17,684 bases of DNA from an uncultured Butyricicoccus sp. (GTDB taxonomy: Bacteria; Bacillota; Clostridia; Oscillospirales; Butyricicoccaceae), in contig URFQ01000055.1 of NCBI GenBank assembly GCA_900547195.1, positions 1 through 17,684 of the forward strand. Reading direction: 5' to 3'. Positions 1 through 6,622 of the stretch are shown in pieces. The notes beneath the pieces were generated by a model. It did no database searches and had not been told where the DNA came from. It worked only from the letters and a program-made list of their open reading frames with translations. The translations under genes and the position numbers were made by a program. Position 1 is the first letter of the stretch. Each line of letters starts with the position of its first letter.

Positions 1-54
1 GGCGAAAACCTGTTTGAAGCGCGCTGCGGCGCGAAGGACTTTTTTGACAGTCTG

Positions 55-82
55 AGCCTTCCCAAAGTGGGAAGGCTTTTTT
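55..82 (+). terminator. Intrinsic terminator of the upstream plus-strand unit
   Basis: AGCCTTCCC (55-63), a five-base loop and GGGAAGGCT (69-77) form a nine-pair stem followed by a run of T to position 82. It ends whatever is transcribed from the left of the window. That gene's frame cannot be decided: one frame stops at 15-17, another at 53-55 just before the stem, and the third stays open through the hairpin to 297, overlapping the flotillin gene on the other strand, which makes it unlikely to be real there. Confidence 0.85.
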
Positions 83-123
83 CTTGGGGTTCTGTGCGCC
101 TGGCCCGCGCCGGGACGCTGCCA

Positions 124-157
124 AAAGCCCGTACCGCGGGGCTGCGGTACGGGCTTT
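124..157 (-). terminator. Terminator of the nfeD-flotillin operon
   Basis: AAAGCCCGTACCGC (124-137) and GCGGTACGGGCTTT (144-157) form a perfect 14-pair stem around a six-base loop. Read on the minus strand it lies six bases beyond the flotillin stop codon and ends in TTTT, so it is the natural end of the flotillin transcript. It sits tail to tail with the plus-strand terminator at 55-82. Confidence 0.85.
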
Positions 158-162
158 GCGGT

Positions 163-1575
163 TTATTCCTGTTCTGCCGGAGCGTCCGCTGGGGCTTCCG
201 GGGCCGCTTCAGGCTTCACTTCGGTTCCAAGATAGCCGGGCATCTCCAGCCCTGCCTGTTTAAACAGTTCGTGCATGGGCGGGATCGCGCCCATTAGCCC
301 GGACACAAAGCCCGCGGTGGAGGACTTGCCCTCCGCGCCATGCGCGCCGTTGTCCCAAACCGTAACCTTGTCGATCTTGAGGTTCTTGATAGCCTCGACC
401 TGAATGCGGGTCAGTTCCTCGAGCTTGTCGGCAATCATCAGCTGTACCGCCGCCTGCGGGTCGCCGGCCGCCGCGCCAACCAGCGCACGGATACCTTCGG
501 CCTGCTGTTCGAGGATGGCGCGCGCGCCGCGTGCCTCGGCCTCCATTTTGGCATAAATCGCATCCGCTTCACCGCGCGCCCTGCGGCGGGTGACTTCGGC
601 TTCGGCTTCCGCCGCAATCTCGGCCTGCTGTTTGTCGATCTCCGCCTTGACGATAACGTCGGCGCGCTGGGTTGCCTTTTCGAGCTCGGCGCGGGTCTGC
701 TCGGCTTCCTGCTGCGCGATGTATGCTTCCTGCTTGGACTTCGCCGCTTGTACGGCTTCCGCCGCAGTCGCCTGCCGGAGCGCTTCCGCTTCTTTCTCGC
801 GGCGGCGTGCCTCGGACTGCGCCACCTCAATCTTCGCGTTGTTCTCACCGTCGATGGCCGACGCATTCGCGGCCGCAACCTGAACGCGCTGGTCGCGCTG
901 TGCATTCGCCTGGCCAATCTCACCGTCGCGATTCTTTTCCGCGACGCTCTTCTTGGCGTCGTTGATGGCCTTGGCGGCCGCTTCCTTGCCGAGCGCGTCA
1001 ATATAGCCCGATTCGTCGTTGATGTCGGTGACGTTGACGTTGATCAGGCGCAGGCCGATCTTTTTCAGCTCAATCTCCACATTGTTCGAGACTGCCACGA
1101 GGAATTTGTCCCGGTCGGTGTTGATCTCTTCAATGTCCATGGTTGCGATCACCAGGCGCAGCTGGCCAAAGATAATATCCTTGGCAAGTTCCTGGATTTC
1201 GCTGAGCTTCAGCCCGAGCAGGCGCTCGGCTGCATTCTGCATGACGCCCATCTCGGTCGAGATTCCGACCGTAAAGCGCGAAGGCACGTCAATACGGATA
1301 TTCTGCTTGGACAGCGCGTTTTTAAGGTCGACGCTGATCGAGATCGGCGTCAGATCCAGGTACTGGTACGACTGGATGACCGGCACGATGAACGCCGCGC
1401 CGCCGTGAATGCATTTGGCGGTCCGGGTCTGGCCGTTTTTATCCGAGCCGACCTTGCCGTAGATGACCAGGATTTTGTCGGCCGGGCATTTGCGGTAGCG
1501 CGACAAAATGGCGATCAATGCGGCAAACAGTACGACCACAAGGATGCATACCGCGATGAGTAGCTGTAATGGCAT
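163..1575 (-). CDS. Flotillin family protein (FloT/YuaG-like)
   Basis: Membrane scaffold of the SPFH/flotillin family, known in Bacillus to organise fluid membrane microdomains and assist assembly of membrane complexes. Residues 1-25 are one hydrophobic segment followed by a basic RYRK border, the usual membrane-anchored start. An SPFH domain follows (about 28-210), then a long coiled-coil region (about 205-360) rich in Ala, Glu, Gln and Lys, typical of flotillins, then a C-terminal globular part and an Ala/Pro/Glu-rich tail. The length of 470 is close to other bacterial flotillins. The start is set by an AAGGAGG ribosome binding site about eight bases upstream of ATG. It follows the NfeD-like gene by 52 bases on the same strand, the same order as yuaF-yuaG in Bacillus, so the two are probably one operon. 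The family assignment is firm; the cargo is unknown. Confidence 0.93.
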   Translation of the reverse strand: MPLQLLIAVCILVVVLFAALIAILSRYRKCPADKILVIYGKVGSDKNGQTRTAKCIHGGAAFIVPVIQSYQYLDLTPISISVDLKNALSKQNIRIDVPSRFTVGISTEMGVMQNAAERLLGLKLSEIQELAKDIIFGQLRLVIATMDIEEINTDRDKFLVAVSNNVEIELKKIGLRLINVNVTDINDESGYIDALGKEAAAKAINDAKKSVAEKNRDGEIGQANAQRDQRVQVAAANASAIDGENNAKIEVAQSEARRREKEAEALRQATAAEAVQAAKSKQEAYIAQQEAEQTRAELEKATQRADVIVKAEIDKQQAEIAAEAEAEVTRRRARGEADAIYAKMEAEARGARAILEQQAEGIRALVGAAAGDPQAAVQLMIADKLEELTRIQVEAIKNLKIDKVTVWDNGAHGAEGKSSTAGFVSGLMGAIPPMHELFKQAGLEMPGYLGTEVKPEAAPEAPADAPAEQE

Positions 1576-1627
1576 GATGTTTCCTCCTTTTCATGTCACC
1601 GTTTCGTGTATTGGGGCAAAACCCCGT

Positions 1628-2302
1628 TTATTCCTCCCGCTCGACCACGAGCAGGTCGCCCCTTAAATCAATCACGCGTACATTTGCCCCGGTCTCAATA
1701 GCTTCGCCCTGCGTCACAGCGCCGCACTCAATAAGCTGGCCCTGCACCTGAAGCATGACCTTGCCGGGCGTGCCGCTGTGCGCCGCAATCGGCAGATATA
1801 CCCGCCCGCTCTCGCCAATTGCGTTTTTGAGGCTCACCGTGCCGTTTTCGGCCAGTTTGACCGACACTTGCACCAGCTTTGCCACCAAAAACATAGCGAT
1901 CGCGCCGAAGATGAGACCGATTACAATGCTGATCAGCGCCGGCGTGCCCGCGTGAATGGACACGATCGACGACCAGGAGAACACGGTCAGGAACGCGACC
2001 ACGGTCTGCATCGTGAGCAGACGCATCGCGGCCACGTCCCCCGGGCTGCTGCCGTCGGTATAGTGCTGCAAATCACTCGGGTCCGCGTCCGCCAACGCAT
2101 CCAGATCCAAGTCCATATCCCCGCCGTCCGGTACGTCCAAATCAAGCCCCGAGGTATCGCTCGGGTTCACATCCGCGCCGCCTTCCCCCGCGCCGCTCGC
2201 CATGCTCATGATCGTCTGGATCACAAGCAGGAGCGTCGCGGGGATGGCGATGCAGTACAGCACGCGCAGCACATCGTCCAAACCGTTCCACCAGTCCGCC
2301 AT
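1628..2302 (-). CDS. NfeD-like membrane protein (YuaF-type flotillin partner)
   Basis: A 224-residue NfeD-family protein that normally partners flotillin in membrane microdomains. It has one hydrophobic segment near residues 13-33, then a loop of about 60 residues that is strikingly acidic (Asp-rich repeats around 50-80), two more membrane segments (about 95-145), and a C-terminal beta-rich OB-fold-like domain (about 150-224) with the expected G-G-V-type strands. The open frame extends further upstream, but the ATG at 2300-2302 is chosen because AAAGGGGG lies seven bases before it, and because the mapped promoter and operator fall upstream of it. It is first in a two-gene operon with flotillin. 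Expression is probably governed by the operator at 2335-2349. The long acidic loop is unusual and could bind cations; that is inference. Confidence 0.85.
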   Translation of the reverse strand: MADWWNGLDDVLRVLYCIAIPATLLLVIQTIMSMASGAGEGGADVNPSDTSGLDLDVPDGGDMDLDLDALADADPSDLQHYTDGSSPGDVAAMRLLTMQTVVAFLTVFSWSSIVSIHAGTPALISIVIGLIFGAIAMFLVAKLVQVSVKLAENGTVSLKNAIGESGRVYLPIAAHSGTPGKVMLQVQGQLIECGAVTQGEAIETGANVRVIDLRGDLLVVEREE

Positions 2303-2334
2303 GCAGCAGCCCCCTTTCCATCTTTCACCCAAAG

Positions 2335-2349
2335 GTAAATTTAATTTAC
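2335..2349. promoter_or_regulatory. Putative operator 1, GTAAAT-N3-ATTTAC
   Basis: GTAAATTTAATTTAC has perfect six-base arms around three bases. It lies 5-19 bases beyond the -10 box of the nfeD promoter, over the expected transcription start. The same arms and spacing recur at 2453-2467 in front of the divergent regulator, the only other copy I found in the window. Confidence 0.7.
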
Positions 2350-2353
2350 ATAC

Positions 2354-2382
2354 ATTATACGACAAAGCGCAAATTTTGTCAA
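2354..2382 (-). promoter_or_regulatory. Promoter of the nfeD-flotillin operon
   Basis: On the minus strand TTGACA (2382-2377) and TATAAT (2359-2354) are separated by exactly 17 bases, a perfect vegetative sigma-A consensus. Transcription would start near 2347, inside operator 1. So strong a promoter needs a repressor to be regulated, which fits the adjacent operator. Confidence 0.88.
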
Positions 2383-2419
2383 TTACAATCGTGTTACATC
2401 GAAAATTTTTTAATAATTC

Positions 2420-2448
2420 TTGCTATTTTGCAGCAAGGCTGATAAAAT
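2420..2448 (+). promoter_or_regulatory. Promoter of the XRE regulator gene
   Basis: TTGCTA (2420-2425) and TAAAAT (2443-2448) are spaced by 17 bases. Transcription would start around 2455, inside operator 2. It is weaker than the facing nfeD promoter. Confidence 0.7.
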
Positions 2449-2452
2449 AAAT

Positions 2453-2467
2453 GTAAATAATATTTAC
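2453..2467. promoter_or_regulatory. Putative operator 2, GTAAAT-N3-ATTTAC
   Basis: GTAAATAATATTTAC is a seven-base inverted repeat around a single central A, and it shares six-base arms and spacing with operator 1. It covers the predicted start point of the regulator transcript and lies just upstream of the ribosome binding site. This suggests autoregulation. Confidence 0.7.
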
Positions 2468-2485
2468 TCTGCGAGGTGCTGTGTT

Positions 2486-3061
2486 ATGCCGACTTCTGAT
2501 CTTGGAAAAAAACTGAAAGAAGCGCGCCTTGCAAAAAAAATGACCCAGTCCGAGGTCGTAGGTAATTTTATCACACGCAACATGCTCAGCCAGATTGAAA
2601 GCGGCGCGGCCATGCCTTCGGTCAAAACGCTGGCGTACCTCGCGGGTGTTCTCGATCTTCCGCTCTCGGAACTGATGGGCGGCGAACATTCCTCGCTCGA
2701 CGATTTCCAGACGCTCGAGGATGCCAAGGAACGGTTCCGCGCAGGGGATTTTAATGCGGTGCTGGAGCTGTGCCATTCCATGCCGGATGCAATCAGCGAC
2801 GAATTGTATGCGCTTGGCGCGCGGGCCTGCCTCGCGCAGGCCCGTATTCTGTGCGAGAAAGATGTGCTGGCCGATGTGACCAGCCTGATGCGGCGTGGGA
2901 TGGATTATGCCGGCCGCGGGCTATATGCCTGCGATTCCCTGGCCGCAGAGTGCGCGCTGCTGCTCAACCAGCAGGCCGCGCGCCTCAGCCGGTACTACCT
3001 GTCCCTGACGCTGACCGACCCGCCGCAGATCGGTCAGCCCAAGGAGCAGGAAACCGATTAA
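2486..3061 (+). CDS. XRE-family helix-turn-helix transcriptional regulator
   Basis: A 191-residue cytoplasmic regulator. Residues 5-62 are an XRE/Cro-type HTH with the expected pattern: a K-x-L-K-x-A-R first helix, MTQSEV leading into the scaffold helix, NMLSQIESG in the recognition helix, and P-S-V-x-x-L-A-Y-L-A after it. The remainder (about 70-180) is all-helical with Leu/Ala-rich repeats that look TPR-like, a usual sensing or dimerisation module in such proteins. An earlier start exists in the same frame, but the ATG at 2486 has GAGGTG eight bases upstream and lies after the mapped promoter. It is divergent from nfeD-flotillin, and both promoters carry the same palindrome at the start point, so it most likely represses the flotillin operon and itself. 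The signal it senses is unknown. Confidence 0.88.
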   Translation: MPTSDLGKKLKEARLAKKMTQSEVVGNFITRNMLSQIESGAAMPSVKTLAYLAGVLDLPLSELMGGEHSSLDDFQTLEDAKERFRAGDFNAVLELCHSMPDAISDELYALGARACLAQARILCEKDVLADVTSLMRRGMDYAGRGLYACDSLAAECALLLNQQAARLSRYYLSLTLTDPPQIGQPKEQETD

Positions 3062-3066
3062 AAGCA

Positions 3067-3099
3067 GGAAAGCCCCCGACGCACAGCCGGGGGCTTTCC
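3067..3099. terminator. Bidirectional terminator between the XRE gene and the antiporter
   Basis: GGAAAGCCCCCG (3067-3078) and CGGGGGCTTTCC (3088-3099) form a 12-pair stem with a nine-base loop, directly after the XRE stop codon. Read on the minus strand it is followed by TGCTTTT, so it can also end the antiporter transcript. The plus-strand side has only a poor T-run. Confidence 0.75.
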
Positions 3100-3150
3100 C
3101 TTACACGAAACAAGGAACAAAAAAGGTGAGGAATTGGCAAGTTTCACCGG

Positions 3151-4344
3151 TCAGACCGCAGCCTGCGCCGGGGTGGTGTGTTGATCACTCATGACCACTT
3201 TCAGCAGGATCGGGGTAACCAACGTGGTAACGATGACCACCAAAACGATGGCCGGGAACATATTGGTATTGATCAGGCCAACCGCCGCGCCCTTCTGCGC
3301 AACAATCAGCGCGACCTCGCCGCGCGAAATCATACCCACACCGATGGACAGGGAGTCATGGCCGTTAAAGCCGCACACCTTGGCGCCAAGGCCGCAGCCG
3401 ACCACCTTGCTCAGCACCGCAATGGCCAGCAGCACCAGTGAGAACAGCGCGATTTCTGCGTTCATACCGTTCAGCACGGTCTTGATACCAATGGACGCGA
3501 AGAAAACCGGGAAAAAAAACATATAATTCATAATATTGATCTTCTTGGCCACATATTCACGAAGTTCCATGATGTTGCACAGAATCAGGCCTGCGAAATA
3601 CGCGCCCGTGATATCCGCGATGCCGAAAAATGCTTCAGCCACATAGGACAGAATAAAGCAAAATGCAATTGAAACAATCGCCAGACGGCGGTGATGCGCC
3701 CAAATGACATCCATTTTTTGAAACATCCGGTAGCAGATAAAACCAACAACTGCGATGAAGACGAAAAACAGGCCGATGCGGACAAAAACCATCACCGGAT
3801 TGACCGAAGAATCGGCAAAGCCGCTGATCACGGTCAGGATGATGATGCCGAGGATATCGTCAATGACAGCAGCGCCCAGAATGGCCGTGCCGACCTTTCC
3901 TTTCAATTTCCCCATTTCGCGCAGCGTCTCTACCGTGATGGAAACCGAAGTGGCGGTCAGGACGACGCCAATAAAGACGGCCTTGAGGAAGTCCAGCGAA
4001 TCGGCAGCATCCCGGAAAAACAGCTCATAGCAGGCCGTACCACCGATCAGCGGCACAATAACGCCAATCAACGCAATGATGAACGAAGCGACACCGGTTT
4101 TTTTCAGCTCACCGAGATCGGTATCCAGGCCGGCCAGGAACATCAGCATAATAACGCCGATTTCCGAGGTCTTGAGCAAAAAATCGGTCTCGCCGACAAA
4201 ATTCAGCACCGACGGCCCAAGCAGGATGCCCGCCACCAGCGCGCCCACAACCTGCGGCATGTGAACACGCTCGGACAGCAGGCCGAGCAGCTTGGTGGAC
4301 AGCAAAATAATTGCAATCACCAGCAGGAATTCATACGATTCCAT
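3151..4344 (-). CDS. CPA2-family cation/proton antiporter (NapA/KefB-like)
   Basis: Inner-membrane monovalent cation/proton antiporter of 397 residues with about a dozen hydrophobic segments over its whole length. Diagnostic features are an adjacent Asp-Asp pair in AAVIDDILGI (about residues 160-169), the ion-binding pair of electrogenic CPA2 exchangers; an early P-x-V-V-G-x-L-x-A-G-I-L-L-G-P stretch; LAGLDTDL; and a late ISRGEVALIVA segment. There is no C-terminal RCK/TrkA-N domain, unlike KefB/KefC. The frame could start at a GTG at 4353, but that codon is almost on top of the ribosome binding site; the ATG at 4344 has GGGGAA at a workable distance. It is divergent from a KdpDE-like two-component system, which may control it. 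Whether Na+ or K+ is the main substrate cannot be read from the sequence. Confidence 0.9.
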   Translation of the reverse strand: MESYEFLLVIAIILLSTKLLGLLSERVHMPQVVGALVAGILLGPSVLNFVGETDFLLKTSEIGVIMLMFLAGLDTDLGELKKTGVASFIIALIGVIVPLIGGTACYELFFRDAADSLDFLKAVFIGVVLTATSVSITVETLREMGKLKGKVGTAILGAAVIDDILGIIILTVISGFADSSVNPVMVFVRIGLFFVFIAVVGFICYRMFQKMDVIWAHHRRLAIVSIAFCFILSYVAEAFFGIADITGAYFAGLILCNIMELREYVAKKINIMNYMFFFPVFFASIGIKTVLNGMNAEIALFSLVLLAIAVLSKVVGCGLGAKVCGFNGHDSLSIGVGMISRGEVALIVAQKGAAVGLINTNMFPAIVLVVIVTTLVTPILLKVVMSDQHTTPAQAAV

Positions 4345-4385
4345 GGAAAACACTTCCCCTATTTAAGATTTTTTAATTCACGGTC

Positions 4386-4394
4386 AGTATAGCA
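4386..4394 (-). promoter_or_regulatory. Probable extended -10 promoter of the antiporter gene
   Basis: On the minus strand TGCTATACT is an extended -10 element (TGn plus TATACT) without a convincing -35 box. It would give a leader of about 35 bases before the ribosome binding site. Confidence 0.5.
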
Positions 4395-4487
4395 GATTTT
4401 ATGTACGCATGCCGCTAAGATGTTGTTAAAAATAGCGCCCTTGAAATTAAAACCGTGCAAAGGGCTGCATTGCGCACCGATTTCGTG

Positions 4488-4493
4488 TATAAT
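4488..4493 (+). promoter_or_regulatory. -10 box of the sensor kinase operon
   Basis: TATAAT lies 24 bases upstream of the kinase start codon, with no good -35 box at 17 bases. An inverted repeat GCCCTTG (4437-4443) / CAAAGGGC (4458-4465) sits over the -35 region. This pattern suits a promoter needing an activator, possibly the operon's own response regulator; that part is inference. Confidence 0.5.
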
Positions 4494-4516
4494 GGGAAGG
4501 TATAGGAGGACATCCC

Positions 4517-5635
4517 ATGAATCGATCCAGCCGGCTTGCCAAATGGACGGCCGTCAACGCGCTCAAAACCGTTGCCATCCTTGGCACGATCACCGCCGCG
4601 GGCGCAATCCTGCTCCAGCGCTTCCAAATGATCGGCAGCGCGACCGAAATGTATATTCTGGGCGTGCTGCTTGTCTCGCTCAACACATCCGGCTATCTAT
4701 GGGGCATCGTCGCCGCCGTGGCAAGCGTTTTATGCGTCAATTATTTTTTTACATTCCCGCTTTTCAATTTAAACTTTACCATCCAGGGCTATCCGGTCAC
4801 TTTCCTTGTCATGCTGACGGTCGCGATTACGACCAGCGCGCTGGGTGGCCGCGTCAAAAAGCAGCGCGAGCTGGCCCGGGAGCGCACCCGTCTGACCGAA
4901 GAGCGCCAGCAGATCCTGATTGAAACCGAAAAGGAAAAAATGCGCGGCAACCTGCTGCGCGCGATTTCACACGACCTGCGCACACCGCTGACCGGCATCC
5001 TCGGCGCATCGGGCGCCCTGCTGGACAACGGCGATCTTATCGACCCGGCCAGCCGCCGCGAACTGCTGGCCGGCATCCACGACGACGCCGAATGGCTGCT
5101 GCGCATGGTGGAAAACGTCCTGTCGGTGACCCGCATTTCCGGCGGCGCCCCTTCGCTCAAAAAAGTCTGCGAACCGCTTGATGAGATTTTCTCCCAGGTG
5201 GCCGCCAAAGCGCGCAAGCGCTTCCCGCAGATCGAGCTTTCCATGCGCATGCCAAACGAAGTGGCCATGGTGCCAATGGACGAAATGTTAATCGTGCAGG
5301 TGCTGATCAACCTGATTGACAATGCCATCCGTCACGGCGGCGACAACCATGTGGAGCTGTCGGCGGAAACCGAGGAAAATGTGGTGCGGATCGTTGTGCG
5401 CGACCACGGCCGCGGCATCCCGCCCGGGGATCTGCCCTCCCTGTTTGAAGGCTTTGGCTCGCGCGACCGCGAATCCAGCGACTCTACGCGCGGCCTCGGC
5501 ATTGGGCTTTCGATCTGCCGCACCATTGTCGAAGGCCACGGCGGCCATATTTTTGCGCGCAACATGCCGGATGGCGGCGCGTGCATCAGCTTTACTCTGC
5601 CAACCGAGGAGGTCTCTTCTTATGCCGAATCATGA
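4517..5635 (+). CDS. KdpD-like sensor histidine kinase lacking the N-terminal KdpD/USP domains
   Basis: Membrane histidine kinase of 372 residues. Residues 15-110 hold three to four membrane segments resembling the DUF4118 membrane domain of KdpD. A coiled linker (about 112-140) leads to the HisKA domain with phospho-acceptor His152 in AISHDLRTPLTG, then an HATPase domain with the N box LINLIDNAIRHGG (Asn269), the G1 box DHGRGIP (296-302) and the G2 box GLGIGLS (326-332). All catalytic motifs are intact. Full KdpD is near 900 residues because of large N-terminal KdpD and USP-like domains that are absent here, so ligand sensing must differ. The start is supported by AGGAGGA six bases upstream. 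It overlaps the response regulator gene by 14 bases, implying coupled translation. Confidence 0.9.
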   Translation: MNRSSRLAKWTAVNALKTVAILGTITAAGAILLQRFQMIGSATEMYILGVLLVSLNTSGYLWGIVAAVASVLCVNYFFTFPLFNLNFTIQGYPVTFLVMLTVAITTSALGGRVKKQRELARERTRLTEERQQILIETEKEKMRGNLLRAISHDLRTPLTGILGASGALLDNGDLIDPASRRELLAGIHDDAEWLLRMVENVLSVTRISGGAPSLKKVCEPLDEIFSQVAAKARKRFPQIELSMRMPNEVAMVPMDEMLIVQVLINLIDNAIRHGGDNHVELSAETEENVVRIVVRDHGRGIPPGDLPSLFEGFGSRDRESSDSTRGLGIGLSICRTIVEGHGGHIFARNMPDGGACISFTLPTEEVSSYAES

Positions 5636-6326
5636 AAAAATCCTGGTCGTTGAGGACGAGGCGACCATCCTGCGCGTGCTCGAAACCATCCTGGCCGCAA
5701 ACGGCTATCAGGTCATTGCAGCGGAAAACGGCCAGCAGGCGCTCTCCATGGCCAGTTCGCACTGCCCGGATTTGATCCTGCTCGATCTCGGCCTGCCCGG
5801 CATGGACGGCACCGAAGTCATCCGCCGCCTGCGCGAATGGTCGGGCACGCCGATCCTCGTCGTATCCGCCCGCGACCAGGAGGAAGAAAAAGTGCGCGCT
5901 TTCGATCTTGGCGCGGACGATTATATCACCAAGCCCTTCGGGACGAGCGAACTGCTCGCGCGGATCCGCGCGGCGCGCCGGCATGCCAACCAGCTTGCCG
6001 CGGAGCGCGCGCTGGTCTCCCCGTCGTACGAATATCAGGATTTCCGCATCGACTTTGAGCGCCGCGCTGTCACGGTCGGCGGCAAGGAAATCCACCTCAC
6101 CCAGAACGAATACAAAATTGTCGAGCGGCTGGCGCGCCAGCCCGGCCGCGTGCTCACCTATACCACCCTGCTGCACGATATTTGGGGCCCGTACAAGGGC
6201 GAGGACAACCAGATCCTGCGCGTCAATATGGCGAATATCCGCCGTAAGCTGGAGAAAAACCCGGCGGAGCCGCACTATATCCTGACCGAAAACGGGGTTG
6301 GCTACCGCATGGCGGATGGAGAATAA
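5622..6326 (+). CDS. KdpE-like response regulator (OmpR/PhoB family)
   Basis: A 234-residue response regulator. The receiver domain (about 5-118) has the acidic pair Glu11-Asp12, the phosphorylation site Asp55 in LILLDLGLPG, the switch serine in VVSA (82) and the conserved Lys104 in YITKPFG. The C-terminal winged helix (about 130-230) has the OmpR-type LTQNEYKIVERLARQPGRV stretch and ends with NGVGYRM, close to KdpE. The ATG at 5622 lies inside the end of the kinase gene and has GAGGAGG eight bases upstream. It should be phosphorylated by the upstream kinase and activate or repress a local promoter. No kdpFABC genes are in this window, so the target could be the divergent antiporter or a distant locus. 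Confidence 0.92.
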   Translation: MPNHEKILVVEDEATILRVLETILAANGYQVIAAENGQQALSMASSHCPDLILLDLGLPGMDGTEVIRRLREWSGTPILVVSARDQEEEKVRAFDLGADDYITKPFGTSELLARIRAARRHANQLAAERALVSPSYEYQDFRIDFERRAVTVGGKEIHLTQNEYKIVERLARQPGRVLTYTTLLHDIWGPYKGEDNQILRVNMANIRRKLEKNPAEPHYILTENGVGYRMADGE

Positions 6327-6331
6327 CCTTC

Positions 6332-6360
6332 AAAGCAGGGAATGAAGCCCCTGCTTTTTT
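6332..6360 (+). terminator. Terminator of the kinase-regulator operon
   Basis: AAAGCAGGG (6332-6340) pairs with CCCTGCTTT (6349-6357) across an eight-base loop, with T to 6360. It separates the two-component operon from the ABC-F promoter, which starts only two bases later. Confidence 0.88.
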
Positions 6361-6361
6361 C

Positions 6362-6390
6362 TTGACAAACCGCAGCGGCTGTGTTATGAT
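6362..6390 (+). promoter_or_regulatory. Promoter of the ABC-F gene and its leader
   Basis: TTGACA (6362-6367) and TATGAT (6385-6390) are 17 bases apart, a near-consensus vegetative promoter. Transcription should start near 6397, leaving a leader of about 225 bases before the ABC-F start codon. A strong promoter with a terminator in its leader is the usual set-up for attenuation. Confidence 0.88.
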
Positions 6391-6424
6391 ACGGCCAAAT
6401 CAATTGGGAAACTGGGGTGAAAAA

Positions 6425-6433
6425 ATGAAGTAA
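6425..6433 (+). CDS. Two-codon leader ORF (Met-Lys-stop) of the ABC-F attenuator
   Basis: ATG AAG TAA follows GGGGTG (6414-6419) at a good ribosome binding distance, at the start of the leader. The stop codon directly abuts the first arm of the leader hairpin (6434). A ribosome held on this ORF would cover that arm, which is the switch needed for antitermination. Translation has not been shown; the call rests on the ribosome binding site and its exact placement. Confidence 0.6.
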   Translation: MK

Positions 6434-6588
6434 GCTTTCTTGCAGAAAAGGATACCGTAGGCGGCAGGCGCCGTCCGGTTTGGTATGCCTTCTTGCAGGA
6501 AAGCGCTTCTCCCCTCCATGCGCGGGCTTTTGCCGCGCGTGCGGACGGCTGTGGGAAAGTTTGGCTTTCCTGCGGCCGTTTTTATTTT
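6434..6588 (+). promoter_or_regulatory. Ribosome-sensing transcription attenuator in the ABC-F leader
   Basis: Three pairings compete. Arm A GCTTTCTTGCAG (6434-6445) pairs with arm B TTGCAGGAAAGC (6493-6504) over 12 positions, two of them G-U. The hairpin continues inward with AAGG/CCTT, ATACC/GGTAT and GGCGGC/GCCGTC. Arm C (6545-6559) pairs with arm D (6565-6579) to make the terminator. Arm B also pairs with arm D: GCAGGAAAGC (6495-6504) is the exact complement of GCTTTCCTGC (6564-6573). With no stalling, A:B forms and C:D terminates. A ribosome held at the leader ORF masks A, frees B to capture D, and lets transcription continue. The pairings are seen in the sequence; the mechanism is inferred from known ABC-F leaders. 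Confidence 0.75.
6545..6588 (+). terminator. Intrinsic terminator inside the ABC-F leader
   Basis: A 15-position stem (6545-6559 with 6565-6579, including three G-U pairs) closes a five-base TTTGG loop and is followed by TTTTTATTTT. It lies 35 bases upstream of the ABC-F start codon, so it must be overcome for expression. Confidence 0.85.
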
Positions 6589-6622
6589 GGGGCAAAGCCC
6601 CTTGTCGCAGGAGGGATGTTTT

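Noticed and set aside
1..297. Open frame continuing from the left edge past the first terminator
   Set aside because: It would have to read through a strong hairpin with a T-run and overlap the flotillin gene. A short real gene end before position 55 is more likely, but its frame cannot be decided.
340..1563. 407-residue plus-strand open frame opposite the flotillin gene
   Set aside because: It mirrors the coiled-coil region of flotillin, has no ribosome binding site and gives no recognisable protein. Long antisense frames are common in G+C-rich genes.
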